Part shown: positions 24,103 through 35,738 of the stretch, in pieces | How positions within the stretch are numbered: position 1 is the stretch's first letter | How the letters are laid out: each line of letters begins with the position of its first letter | Assembly: GCA_905182985.1 (NCBI GenBank) | Contig: CAJJDN010000115.1 | Location: 62,001-126,000 of the forward strand | Direction of reading: 5' to 3' | DNA from: Paramecium sonneborni | Taxonomy: Eukaryota; Ciliophora; Oligohymenophorea; Peniculida; Parameciidae | Length of the DNA: 64,000 bases | Notes under the pieces: generated by a model | Told to the model about the DNA's origin: nothing | The model's database searches: none | What the model saw: only the letters and a program-made list of their open reading frames with translations | Translations under genes and position numbers: made by a program

Positions 24103-24645
24103 TCATTATTTTTTAGATTGTAACTTGCATATATTACCACTTATATTACACTTATTCAATAATGGTATTTTATATATATTGAATAGTTTTAAAAACTTAT
24201 CTAATTAGATATCCATTTTCTTTTTACGTGTTAAAAGTATAACAGAGGATACTCTTTCATCTTTTTTTTTAATCAAACCCTAATTTACATTATTATTTAA
24301 TTAATTAGTAAAAAATTTCACTTATATTGCTTATTAACTCTTATTAATTTTCAGATTTTAAGTATTAAAGTGTTATTTGATTATTTATTCTACTGATGTT
24401 TATTTTGGTAATGAACATTCTTCTATTTAATCTTAATATTTAACTGGTTCAGTCAACATATGTTTATGGTTTTGCTTTTTAATAACAAATTATTTTTTTT
24501 CTTTTAGTGGACTTTCTTTAATATGTTCTTTCTTTTTTTAAATAAACCATGGTCCTAATGGAGTTTCATGTAACATTTCATCTAACTCCATATTTAGAAA
24601 ATGATCATATGATGTTTACAATGCTATATTATTTGTATGAGTCAT
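24103..24645 (-). CDS. Uncharacterised hydrophilic protein (180 aa)
   Basis: Single exon, ATG 24643-24645, TGA 24103-24105 followed by a second TGA. The N terminus (MELDEMLHETPLGPWFIQKK) is the best-ordered stretch; the rest is Lys/Gln/Asn-rich. No membrane segment or known motif. It lies 68 bases downstream of the next minus-strand gene. Confidence 0.6.
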
Positions 24646-24713
24646 AATTTAATATATTAAAAAAATGAAATTTTGATCGCTTATTGTTTTTTATAATTAA
24701 CATTTTTTATCCT

Positions 24714-25675
24714 TCATTGAGCTGATGAATTAAGTTCTAAGATTTTTTAATTAAATTTATCAATCATAATTCTACTTCTATTTGTTTTTGACATATGTCC
24801 AGGTATACTTTTTTCATTTTAATATGTTCTACCTAATATTTTCTTAAAATCAATCATTATATTTTTTGTATTTGGATAAACAATTGAATTTTTATTTGAA
24901 AATTAATCATATTGATATATTGATTGTTCTCTTAAGCAAATTGATTTATTCGTTATAGATTTTCTAATTGTTTACTTTTCAAAACTTGTTCCAGCAAAAC
25001 TTACTTTTCTCTTTCCAAATTCATAATCAGCATCATAAAAAGATTAAAAACAACTGTATTTATTAATATTTAATGAATGTCCAGAACCTTTAAAATGTGC
25101 ACTTCGAGGTCTTCTAAATTTATGATATAATTAGCATTATACGCTCTAATCGAATTTCTATTTAGAGACAAAAACTAGTTTAATGTAGCATTTTAAGAAA
25201 TATTTTATTATCTATTAGATTACTCTCTGGATAATTGTCTCTTAAGATCTACAAATCCTTTTGTTCTTTTAAATTAATTTTTGCTTAAATCAATTGAAAT
25301 TGAAGACTCATTGCCTTATTTTATTATACTTTTATGTTCTACTGCAAATTTACCACCTAAATCAGACTTTCTTAATTGATCAATATTTTACTTCTATATA
25401 ACTGAATATTTTGGATTGTAAACTCCAATAGCAAAATTAGGTTTTCCTTAATTCTATAATTTATGTAAATATTCTCTTGATAAACCCAAACTAAATGGTT
25501 ATTGTTTTATTGATTTTTTAGGAGATTAATTAGGTGTTATCGTGTATAAATCACTTACTTTATATATAGATTAAGCTTTGCTAGCTTTTCCTAATAAATG
25601 AGCAAATATTTATTAGCTTGATTTTCCAGCTTTTGAATACATATGTTAAAAGAAATTTTGTGAATCTTAACTCAT
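24714..25675 (-). CDS. Uncharacterised basic protein with a Tyr-Asn-Pro motif (310 aa)
   Basis: ATG 25673-25675, one 29-nt intron (GTATAATGC...ATTTAG), TGA 24714-24716, exact frame. The sequence is basic and Ser/Asn/Gln-rich. NFAIGVYNPKYSVI faintly resembles the P-G-x-x-Y-x-P repeats of sperm-tail and outer-dense-fibre-like proteins, but only one copy is seen, so I do not assign the family. The C-terminal half (EFGKRKVSFAGTSFEKQTIR) is rich in possible phosphosites. It lies divergent from the ion channel gene (173 bases between starts). Confidence 0.65.
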
Positions 25676-25848
25676 TTCCTATAAGAATTGATTTAAATTA
25701 AATATTAATTGTTATTTTATTTAAAAATTACAATCAAAGTTTCATTGAAAACAATATTTAAATGAAACAAAATTGAAAATTGATATTTGCATATATTATG
25801 GATGTATTTATACAAATTGAATTTTATTAATTATAAAATTTTATTGTT

Positions 25849-28453
25849 ATGAATGTATAAAATTCGAGTTCCATAGATATAAATTGTTCTGAAGAGAAGA
25901 AAGAGGATATTAATGAAGTAATTGTTATGATGAACAATCAATATCTTAAAGTAAGGAGACCTAATGAAGATAATATTTTAGATTATCTAAATTATGATTA
26001 GCAAAATAATAAAGAGAAATTGACATCTAAAGATAATACTTTAAATTTAGAATCACCTTAATAAGCTCTACTCTTATAAAGAAATGAAAATTAATCATAT
26101 TTTGAATTCCAAAATTCACCATAAAAAACATTTAATTCAATCCTTCTTAAATTAAAGAATGAAGAGAAAGCTGATGAGAATTTAAATGAATTTTAATTGA
26201 AATATTAGATGATTTTAAATGATTTATGTTTTAATTACTCCCCATTGGATAAATAACTAATATATAAAAAGCTAAGAAATATAATCTAAAAATTATCTAT
26301 TATATATGAAATCTTTTACTTTGTAATCGGATTCTTATTTATTTTTGAATGTACAATTACTATTGCTTTTGGAACCAAATAGATATTCAACATTTCATTT
26401 TATATTATCTAATATTGTCTTATGTTTGTAGAATCAATATTATTATTTAAAGAACAAACTAAAATAAATAGTATTTATGAATTAGCATTTCATGTATCAT
26501 AATTTGTATTAATCATTTTAAATAATTTGATAGAGTTTTAATATCTATGCATCGTACTTTTAGGACATTTATATTTTTCAATAAAGAAATACAAAATAAT
26601 AAAATAGAAATATTCTTTACACATAAAAAATATCTCAAAATTAGAGATTATTATTTTTTACATTCTTTTCATCCATATTTCAGCTTTGATTTTTTATATT
26701 ATCTCAAAGAGTCAAGCAGATCCATGGATTGAAGATCTTAATGAAAATGAAGATTGGAGTAATAGTTATTTATATTGTTTATTTTGGTCAATTTCTACAA
26801 TAACAACATTAGGATAAAATTTAATCTAATTTAGAAATCGATCATTAATTATTGTTACTATTTTAATTTAGATAACAAATATAATTTTTATAATCTTTTT
26901 TGTTATAAATAAATAACAATAATTTTAAAAATTTGAATAGTTTTCTGAAAATGTAGATATGATAAATCATTATTTAAATGAAAAAAAAATAAGTAAAAGA
27001 TTACAATAAGAAATTAAGACAATTTTATATAATAAATGGGAAGAGAAGTATCTTAGTAATCATGAATAAGAATAATAGATATTATAATAATTACCTTAAT
27101 ATTTGAATGAGGATATAAAACAAGAATTATTTTCAAAAATTCTAGATTAGATTCCATTTTTTTCATAGATATCTTAGGAATGTTATAGAGAAATAATTTT
27201 ATAATTAAAAGAATACACATTTTCACATAATGAAATTCTTGATCAAACAGGATTATATTATTGTTCGAAAGGGAGTTTTGAATTATTTTTACCTAATAGT
27301 GTAAAAATTGATTCAAATGATAAAAATAATTCTTTTTATGGTTTAAATTATCTATTTTATGATAAATAGGATGTTTGTCAAGCTGTATGTATAAATAAGA
27401 CACAATTCATATACTTAAGTAGATACTCATTTTTGAAAGTATTGAGGAAGTATCCAGATGATTATGTAAGAGTGAGATTTTATTAATTAGTAAATGTACA
27501 GAATGTAAATGGAGATGAATTAATTAGATTTAGGAATTTAATGTTATTTATGTTAGGATTTAAGACATAATTTAGATTAATGTCCATAAATACATTTATT
27601 TATAAATAAATTCAATTTGATATCTAATCATTTGACATCAGAAGATATGGGAAGAGTCAAACATAAGAGGAAAAGAGATAGAAGTACAAATGCAGTATTT
27701 TCTTAGAGGTTATTTGAAGATGCTGCATCTATGTTTTAGGAAATTTTAATATAAGATGAAACAATTAAAGAATTCTCAATAGTTCCATAATAAATATAAT
27801 AGAATAATCCAAGAAAGAAATCTAAATCATTGAATTCAGATGAAAATTCTAAAGTTTTGTAAAAGTCTAATTCTGGCCATAGTTTGAGTGCTATTCAAAA
27901 ACCATAAGGTTCAGGATTATCTTTTAGTACATTTTCGATGTTTAAAGAAGTTTAAGGATAGAGAAAGATTTCTAAATAATAGGACAGTGATAAAATTTCG
28001 AGCAACTCTTAAAATAAATAACATCAATCAAGTTCAAATAGTTTTAAAGATATACCAATAACAATTAATATAGAGGATAAAATTGTTGATGATTCTATTT
28101 TTACAGTCTAACCTAGAATAAAGAAATAATAAATAGGAAAATAAGGGACGACATCAATTAAAATAACTCCACCTAATGCACCATTATAAGCTATTCCTTC
28201 AGTAAGTGATATCAACACACTTAATGAAGACAGTTTTGTTCATTAATATTCTATGAGTAGCAAAAGATACTCTTCTCCTTAAAAAAAGGTTTCTTCTAAG
28301 GCTACTGTAGAGACTTAAAAATAATTTGAATAAATGGAGATACAAAAAATGGAATTCGAGTGCCCAATTAATTTGATGCACTATTTTCCATAACATAATA
28401 TTCATGAAGTAATAGAAAAATTCAAACATATTCAAACCAGAGAATTATAATGA
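25849..28453 (+). CDS. Cyclic-nucleotide-type K+ channel relative with zinc knuckle (859 aa)
   Basis: ATG 25849-25851, TGA 28451-28453. One 25-nt intron (GTAAGAGTG...AATTAG, near 27466-27490) is essential; retaining it gives a stop. Order: acidic N terminus, six hydrophobic helices about residues 140-360, pore helix and filter region (LFWSISTITTLGQNL), C-linker, and a degraded cyclic-nucleotide-binding fold (SCD-like QIPFFSQISQECYREIILQL; no FGE cassette). Then comes a CCHC zinc knuckle CYLCQDLRHNLDQC (C-x2-C-x4-H-x4-C) and a long Ser/Gln-rich tail. Paramecium has hundreds of such K+ channel genes. Here the canonical T-V-G-Y-G filter reads T-L-G-Q-N, so ion selectivity or conduction is in doubt. 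Confidence 0.82.
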
Positions 28454-28590
28454 TTAAATTATATATAATTAAGATATGAAGATCTAATGATTCTTTTTTT
28501 AGTTTAAGTAAGTCAAATGATGTAAATATCAATTAATTTAATATTATGTAAAATTAATAACACTATTCTTAATTGATAGATGAGTTTAAA

Positions 28591-30028
28591 ATGAACGATT
28601 CAAAGAGTTTGTTCTAAAAATTAGAAGGAACATTGATACAAAAATTATATGTAAAAGAATTATTAAAAGAATAAATTACAATCTATGTCTAAAAAACTAA
28701 GCAATTTGTATAAAGAGATATTTTTATATCTTTCAATGCTCTAATTATGGAGAATTAATTTATAGAGTTGAGCAAATGTCAATTTGAAGTAAGAGTTAAC
28801 AAAACCAAAAACAATGAAGGAATCAATATCATAATTATTAAGAGTACTGCTGGTAAAGAATTTTTAATCACTTCAAATTCTCAATAGTGTTTAAGAATAA
28901 AGATCTATATGAAAAAATTTTGTATTAACAAAAATTACTGTGGAAAGTATCGATATATAGAACAAAAAAACTGTCTCCCTCTTTCCCAATCATATAAAGT
29001 AATAAATATATATACATAAATTTAGAAAAATAATCAATATTTTTGCACAATAAAATTTGAAAAGAAATAACTAGAAGATAATTAAGAACTTTAAATGTTC
29101 CACAATAGAATAACAATAATGCATGCTTTTCAATTGATGCCAAATGTAATAAGGATTTGTGAAGATGCTTAAAGGTATTATATACTTGGAGAAAACATGA
29201 AACTATAATCTTTAGAATCACTATTATTAAATGGATTTGAATTTAAAGAAGTTCCATTTGTATCAATAATTTTCATGATTCTGTAAACGATACAAAAATA
29301 TCAAGCTAAAATGATTTATCACGGAAACATTAATCTTTAAAATATCTATGTAAATGTGAATAGTTAAACTCTTCAAATAACTGCACTAAATCCAAAATAT
29401 AAGGAGGATAATGTCTAAAATATAGAGAACGATATTTATAGTGTTGGAAGACTACTCTATTAAATCACATTTTATAATTAAAGAGCAGAGATTCCATCAG
29501 AAATAAATTTAAAGTAAGTATAAACTTTAATGGATTAATGGTCAGAGCCTAATTCGAAAAGAACTTAATATAGATTTCTATATAGAGTTAGTTAACTAAA
29601 TTTATTAAATCAATTACTTTCTCCTGGAATGACAGTAGAGAAAGCTTTGATTCATTAATGGTTTGTGAACATTAGATAAAATCTAAAAATTGAATCTAAA
29701 TAACCAATGTCTAAAGCTTTTCTTACAACAATAATGGAAGAATAAGAATTCCATTTGACATCTTCATAAATTCTTGATCGTCATATTACAATAACTCAAT
29801 AAAGTGTTTAAGAAAATGGTATTTAAAAATCGATTATTATTATATATAGAACCTGAAGAAGAATTGTATCCAATTCGATGTTAATAGATTAACACAATTT
29901 AAATGATTCCATCTAAAAAAAAGCATGATGATGCTAAAATATATTTGTATAGATCAAAAACATTTACAAATTCTACTGCAAAGAGAGACTCATTGATAGA
30001 AATAATGAAATAATCAACAGTAAAATGA
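28591..30028 (+). CDS. Kinase-fold pseudokinase (468 aa)
   Basis: ATG 28591, one 31-nt intron near the 3' end, TGA 30026-30028, exact frame. The C-lobe pattern is visible: KMIYHGNINLQNIYVNVNSQ occupies the catalytic loop position (H-R-D-x-K-x-x-N expected; here H-G-N-I-N-L-Q-N, lacking the catalytic Asp and Lys). LQITALNPKY replaces DFG, and ENDIYSVGRLLYQITF is a good subdomain IX. TVEKALIHQWF matches the C-terminal end of the fold (A-L-x-H-x-W-F). The N-lobe is divergent, with no glycine loop. A catalytically dead kinase-like scaffold is inferred. Confidence 0.7.
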
Positions 30029-30143
30029 TTAGATGTTAATTGATAATAATATGATTAAATCAAGATTGTAAATTAAACAAATATATGATATTTAAGAATA
30101 ATGAATCTGTATTTAATGAAATTAAAGATATTTTATATTTTTA

Positions 30144-31166
30144 ATGGGTGGAGATAAACACGATATGAGTTATTATATTAAATGCATGATTGGTGGTACC
30201 TTAGCATGCGGTTTAACACATACTGCAATAGTCCCATTAGATGTTGTAAAGTGTAGAAGATAAGTATATAAAGATGATAATATTTTTAATAGGTTTTCCC
30301 TACTTTATATAAGTCTTTAGGTGATGGATTAAGTACAATATCAAAAACAGAAGGATTTGGAGGACTTACATTAGCTTGGGGACCAACATTGATTGGATAT
30401 TCATTATAAGGATTAGGAAAATTTGGATTCTATGAAATCTTTAAAGATGTTTATAAATCGATTGTTGGAGAAGAAAATGCTAATAAATATAGAAGAATTG
30501 GTTGGTCTGTAGCTTCAGGAAGTGCTGAAATTATTGCAGACACTCTTTTATGTCCAATGGAAGCAATAAAAGTTAGAATGTAAACATCAAAACCAGGTTC
30601 ATTTACAACAAGTGGAACATAAGCATTTAATTAAGTTAAATCTAATGAAGGTAATAATAATAATTATAATTAATATTAGGAATAAATGGGCTCTATAAAG
30701 GTTTAGGACCACTTTGGGCAAGATAAGTTCCATATACAATAGTAAAGTTTGTTGCTTTTGAATAAATTGTTGCATTATTCTATGAGAATGTATTTACTAA
30801 ACCAAAAGATTCATACTCTAAATTTACATAATTATCAGTAACATTTGCATCAGGATATTTGGCTGGTATATTCTGTGCTGTTGTATCACATCCTGCTGAT
30901 ACAATAGTATCTAAATTAAATTCAATATAAACAGGAGGTAAATTGTAGTATGAATTAAAATAGGATCATTGGGTGAAAATGTTGGTAAAATTTATAAAGA
31001 AATTGGATTCTCAGGATTATGGAGAGGATTAGTAACAAGAATTATTATGATTGGTACACTCACTGGGCTTTAATGGTGGATTTATGACAGCTTTAAAACA
31101 GCAGTTGGATTATAAACCACTGGAGGTGGAAGTAGCACACCAAAACCATAAGAAACAAAACATTGA
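30144..31166 (+). CDS. Mitochondrial phosphate carrier (SLC25A3/MIR1 type)
   Basis: Imports phosphate with protons across the mitochondrial inner membrane for ATP synthesis. The 312-residue product has three repeats of the carrier fold: the first ends each helix with P-L-D-V-V-K-C-R ([14 protein letters not shown]), the second with [13 protein letters not shown], the third with [51 protein letters not shown] and [20 protein letters not shown] are diagnostic of the phosphate carrier rather than other SLC25 members. Three introns of 29, 29 and 26 nt. It converges on the syntaxin gene with 23 bases between stops. Confidence 0.93.
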
Positions 31167-31189
31167 TATATATACAATTTTATATCAAT

Positions 31190-32034
31190 TCAAGCATTTA
31201 TATAATCATAAAATAATAATATTATTCCCATTGAAAAAAACAGTAAACCCCATCTCTTCCCAAATTATTCATTCATTTTTTTTGCATTTATTAAATGTTT
31301 ATTTGCTTTCTCTATATTTAATAAACTCTCATTCGCTTCTATTAATATTTCCTCTGTTAATTTCTCTTAATGAGCTATTATCTCTTACATTCTTTATAAT
31401 GATGAAGATATGTCTCTAATCTATTATTGAATACTTAAAATCTCTTTTATTTCATTATTATATTTCTTTAACAATTATTAATTCTCTTAAAAAAGTGGAT
31501 CATCTTTTTATTTTTAGCTTACATCTGATTCTGCCATCTAACTTTTTTTCTCTTCAATCTTTAAATTTACTTTACTCAATTTTGTTAATTATAAAATTCT
31601 TTCCTTTTATCTTTATCTATATAATTTGAACTCTTTAAATATAAGAATACCCTTATTTAGTTCACATATTAAACATCCTAATACTATTTCTTTATGAGCA
31701 TATTCTGTCTTTGTTTTTGATAGTTTAAGCATATCTTAAATTCCTTTTATTTTTTCAGAACATAAATTTATTTTTGTCTAAACTTCGTGATCAAAATCAT
31801 CTCTCTCCTTATCAGAGTAAGTATGTCCATATAAATTTGATTTTGCTATGTATTTTTCCTTTTGTATATTCATAAATTAGATTATTGTAATCACCATAGT
31901 ATACTAGAAAATTATGCTAATTTATTTACTATCTATTGTGTGTAACTATTAAAATAATCAGATTCTTTTTCATATACACTCTATTTCAATTAAGACATTC
32001 CAGCTGCATCAAAAAATTTATCTGTGATATCCAT
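31190..32034 (-). CDS. Syntaxin-18-like Qa-SNARE (272 aa)
   Basis: Syntaxin 18 (Ufe1) mediates Golgi-to-ER retrograde fusion. The product begins MDITDKFFDAAG, like the D-I-T start of syntaxin 18, has an N-terminal helical region, then a SNARE helix (SSSLQRMQEIIAHQEKLTEE continuing through EANESLLNIEKANKHLINAK) and a tail anchor (WGLLFFSMGIILLFYDY) with the short luminal end typical of syntaxin 18. One 26-nt intron near 31905-31930 gives an exact frame. The exact SNARE class rests on the tail and N terminus; another ER Q-SNARE is the main alternative. Confidence 0.75.
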
Positions 32035-32166
32035 TTTATTTTATGTGCAAAAATTAATTAGATTTATCTATTGAATTATATGGAGAAATAATATTGTCTT
32101 AAAGTATTGATTTAAACACCTTGAAAATTTAATGTTAAACTTGATGTATTAAATTTAATAATATTT

Positions 32167-33174
32167 ATGTAAGCCCAATATAGCATAACTATAAAATTTG
32201 ATAAAGCAAACAATACCTATCGTCTTAATGTAATTGTTTTATTTTTTAGATAGGATTCCATATCTGGACAAGTTACAATTAATTTTACAGACCCTAATTA
32301 GAAAAGATTAGAGATCTAATCATTAAAATGGAGATCGGAAGGAGCAATTTCTTGTTAGAATAAAGAGTCTCATAAAGAATTGTAAAGGATTATGAGTAAT
32401 TCAAATCCATAATTGCTTCATTTGAATTAAGGGGAATTCACAAAAGAAAAATATATGTTTGATTATAATTTATATTAGTTTACAAGAGAAAAATACATTT
32501 TAGTTCAAATATTAATTGACTCCTTATGGAGATAGTAGAATATTAGAAACATATGTTGGTGTTTATATAGCAATTGCTTATGAAATTTAAGTTGATTTAA
32601 TATTGAGTAATGGTATATCAGTTCGTAATTCAACACCATTTTATGTATAATGTGTAGGTATTGATAAAATGGGTTAATAAATTAATTTTAAAGAGTTCTA
32701 ATAGAAATCAGATTAATTTTTAATTACTCCTGATAGATTATTAGGCAGCTAAACTATATAGAATAAGTAGGGTGCTAAATTCAAGATTCATGGGGTTATT
32801 GATTCTTCAATTTGTTAATTTTTAGAGGGTTTCAATGGATATATAAATGTAGATGAATGTGAATCAGAAATTAGAACTATAGATTTACAAATGATTAGAG
32901 TTGAAAAATTGGAAAATAAATAAGGAAATATATTGGAAGCAACAGAAATACAATTAATATAAATTGTTGATGGAAATATTACCAGAGGAATTCAAGTTCC
33001 ATTTAATATGATCTTTCCTAAATTCTTTTCATGTTGTAATCTACAATTCAAAGAGTATAGTGGTAAAAATAATATAAAATAATTTTAGTTGATTTTGAAG
33101 TGAATTTAGTTGTAATTATGTATGATGGATTTAAAATAACTCTCAATTTTCCAATACAAATAATACGGAAGTGA
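32167..33174 (+). CDS. VPS26C: VPS26C/DSCR3, retriever complex subunit (311 aa)
   Basis: VPS26C is the arrestin-fold subunit of retriever, which recycles membrane cargo from endosomes independently of retromer. Visible family blocks: SITIKFDKANNTYRLNDSIS at the start, LETYVGVYIAIAYEI, SEIRTIDLQMIRVEKLE, ATEIQLIQIVDGNITRGIQV, PFNMIFPKFFSCCNLQFKEY and VDFEVNLVVIMYDGFKITLN. The T-E-I-Q-x-x-Q-I-x-D-G-x-x-x-R-G and P-x-F-x-x-C signatures distinguish VPS26C from VPS26A/B. Three introns (24, 22 and 26 nt) restore the frame exactly. Divergent from the syntaxin gene, 132 bases apart. Confidence 0.9.
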
Positions 33175-33740
33175 TTATTCATATAAATAATAATGAAAAT
33201 ATATTTTGATAATTTTAAAGTCAGATATTAAGAATCACAAGAAATTCTAAAACTATACTAACTTATTCTTATACTACCAACCAATCCATCTTAAAAAAGC
33301 AATATTATATATAATTTTTTGATTATAATTCTTAAAAACATTAAAAATTCTTTTTTAAAAATGATTAAATTTAAATCAGAATCTTTCCTATTTGAATTTA
33401 TACTACCATTTTATTTTTAAGGGAAAGCTTTATTAATAAATATATTTAATCACTAGAAATTCATTACAAATAATAAAAAAACTTCCTTCTTTTTAAAAGT
33501 ATAAAATTATAGATAAGATTAGTTTTGGATATGTAGGTTTATATAATTATAATGGGTGTTTCATACTTATTTTAGTAGATTATTCATAAAGATTATAGGA
33601 ACCAAATAATTAGAAACTGTCAATTAAATGCTATGTGAGTAAATGACAATAAGGGATGATTAAATTAATATATATTAAAGAATAAAAAGTGTTATAGATG
33701 TTTATTTATAATAAATCGATTATTTAGAATTTTAAATAAA
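33175..33740. other. Intergenic, possible upstream exon
   Basis: AT-rich spacer. An ATG at 33551 opens a short frame (MGVSYLFQQIIHKDYRNQ) that could be a 5' exon of the following HEPN gene or a separate small ORF; no intron joins it cleanly in my reading. Confidence 0.35.
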
Positions 33741-34242
33741 ATGATGAAAAGTGTTTTACAAACTCATTCATTAAGATAAATTGTTGGATAACTTCTTGAT
33801 AATTGTTTTGAAGTTTTAAAAGCATTTTTGGAACAAGCTATATAACATGATGAAGTTTAACCAGAAAACATTATTTAAATAAATAAGGATTTAATGGGAG
33901 CAATTAGCTTCTATATTAGCAATTATGATTTCATATAGGGTATTTTTAAATAATATTTTATTGTAAAGAGTAAACACATAGTAATTCTAAATTTTTGAGA
34001 AATCTTCTATTCGAAATAAAACATTATAGAAATAATTGGGCTCATTCTTAAGATTTTAGTTTGAGAGAAGTTCATAGGTTAATTTAAAAAAAAGATTATT
34101 TAGAATAGCTGACACAATTTTGTTGATGTTTGATGAATTAAGTTTGAATATAAGTAATGAAGTGTATCTATTTGTTAATTAAATAAGGATGGAGTCTATT
34201 TAAATAATGAGTTTATAATTACAATAATCATAAAAATATTGA
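33741..34242 (+). CDS. Small HEPN-domain protein, Swt1-C-terminal type (148 aa)
   Basis: ATG 33741 (two adjacent ATG codons), introns of 29 and 26 nt, TGA 34240-34242, exact frame. The protein is helical: HSLRQIVGQLLDNCFEVLKA, ISFYISNYDFIQ, then the diagnostic FEIKHYRNNWAHSQDFSLRE and HRIADTILLMFDEL. R-N-N-W-A-H corresponds to the R-x4-6-H motif of HEPN domains, here of the Swt1-like type (R-N-x-W-A-H...F-S...D). Such domains can be RNases or nucleic-acid-binding adaptors. There is no PIN domain. It ends 15 bases before the CDC14 start. Confidence 0.6.
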
Positions 34243-34257
34243 GATTATATTATATTT

Positions 34258-35670
34258 ATGTAGCCGAATTAAAATCAAACACCGATTCCAGGATCAGTAG
34301 AAATTATCAAAGGTATAATGTCTTAAGTATCTTAATTAGATAAATTATATTGGATTTCTGATAGACAAGCACCTAGAAACTAGCCAAATGCATTCTATTT
34401 TTGTATTGATCAGGTATAAGATGGAATATAATTTGTTTTCAGGATCTTGTGTATGAGCCTTTTTTTGCGGATTTTGGTCCATTAAATTTGGGTCACACAT
34501 ATAGATTTGTAACAGAATTAGAGAAATTGCTTAGTGATAGAACATATTAACAATATGCCATTTATCATTATACTAGTTTAGATAGTGCAAAAAGAGCTAA
34601 TGCTGCTTACTTGATGGGTGCATTTTAAGTGATAATCTTAAAAATGAGTGCAGATGATGCATGGAAACCATTCCAATCAGTAAAACCTGCATTTTAAGAT
34701 TTCAGAGATGCAAGTTATGGATAATGCACTTATAAATGCACAGTAAATTTTATTTAATATTTATTTAGATTCTACATTGTTTAAGAGGTTTAGAATATGC
34801 AATCAAATTAAAATGGTTTGATGTTAGAAAATTTAATCTTAGAGATTATGAATTTTATGAAAGAGTAGAAAATGGAGATTTAAATTGGATTGTTCCTAAT
34901 AAATTCATAGCATTCTCAGGACCTTCTGCAACCTAAAAAGATGCTGATGGAGTAATTATATATCTTCATTTAGAATCGTACATTCACTCCAGAAGAATAT
35001 GTACCTATATTCAAACAATTTGGTGTAACCTGTGTTGTTAGATTAAATAAAAAAGCTTATGAAGAATAAAGATTCATAAAAAATGGTATCAAACATGAAG
35101 AAATTTATTTTCTTGATGGTTCAGTCCCAGGAGATGATAAGATTTTAAGATTCTTAGAAATTGCTGAAAAAGAAAATGTTGTAGCTGTTCACTGTAAAGC
35201 AGGATTAGGTAGAACAGGAACTTTGATTGCTGCATATGTAATTAAACATTATAGGTGAAAATATTTTCTATAATAATAGATTCCCTGCTCCTGATTTTAT
35301 AGGATGGATTAGAATTTGTAGACCAGGAAGTATTCTAGGACCATAATAAATCTTTTTATTAGTATTTTCTTAATTAGATATAGCAAAAATAAAATTGGTT
35401 AGTCAGTTTAGGAAAAGATTCTCCGATATGGAATCAAGTCAAATAAATTGCAGCTGAAGTTAACATTGAAAAAAGATTAAAAGATTTACAATTAGGACCT
35501 ATGAGTGAGGGTATAATCTACCATTTTTATTTTTTTAGCTGATAAAAATAAAGCCGAAAAAGGTGATTAAGATTAGGCTTAAATATTGAATAAAGCAAAA
35601 TAAATGAAGTAAATTATTTTCATCTAAATTCCTTAGTTAAACTTCTAATTCACCTGGCTTAAAAAAATGA
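34258..35670 (+). CDS. CDC14: CDC14 dual-specificity protein phosphatase (about 402-410 aa)
   Basis: CDC14 phosphatases reverse CDK phosphorylation at mitotic exit. The N-terminal domain is clear ([35 protein letters not shown]), as is [20 protein letters not shown]. The catalytic domain has [24 protein letters not shown], the WPD-loop region and the P-loop [20 protein letters not shown], with H-C-x5-R intact, then [17 protein letters not shown]. At least seven introns of 22-29 nt are needed; one further 27-nt candidate near 34314-34340 is in frame either way, which explains the length range. The short tail lacks a long regulatory C terminus. Confidence 0.95.
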
Positions 35671-35738
35671 AAGATTAATTATAATGTTATTAAATAAATT
35701 TAGGCAATCACAAATATAAGTTTTCGTTTATATATTAA

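Noticed and set aside
27450..27620. Frameshift in the channel gene
   Set aside because: A 25-nt intron beginning GTAAGAGTG restores the frame and reveals the zinc knuckle.
31051..31419. 122-residue plus-strand ORF
   Set aside because: Wrong frame of the phosphate carrier 3' end, running on into the antisense of the syntaxin gene.
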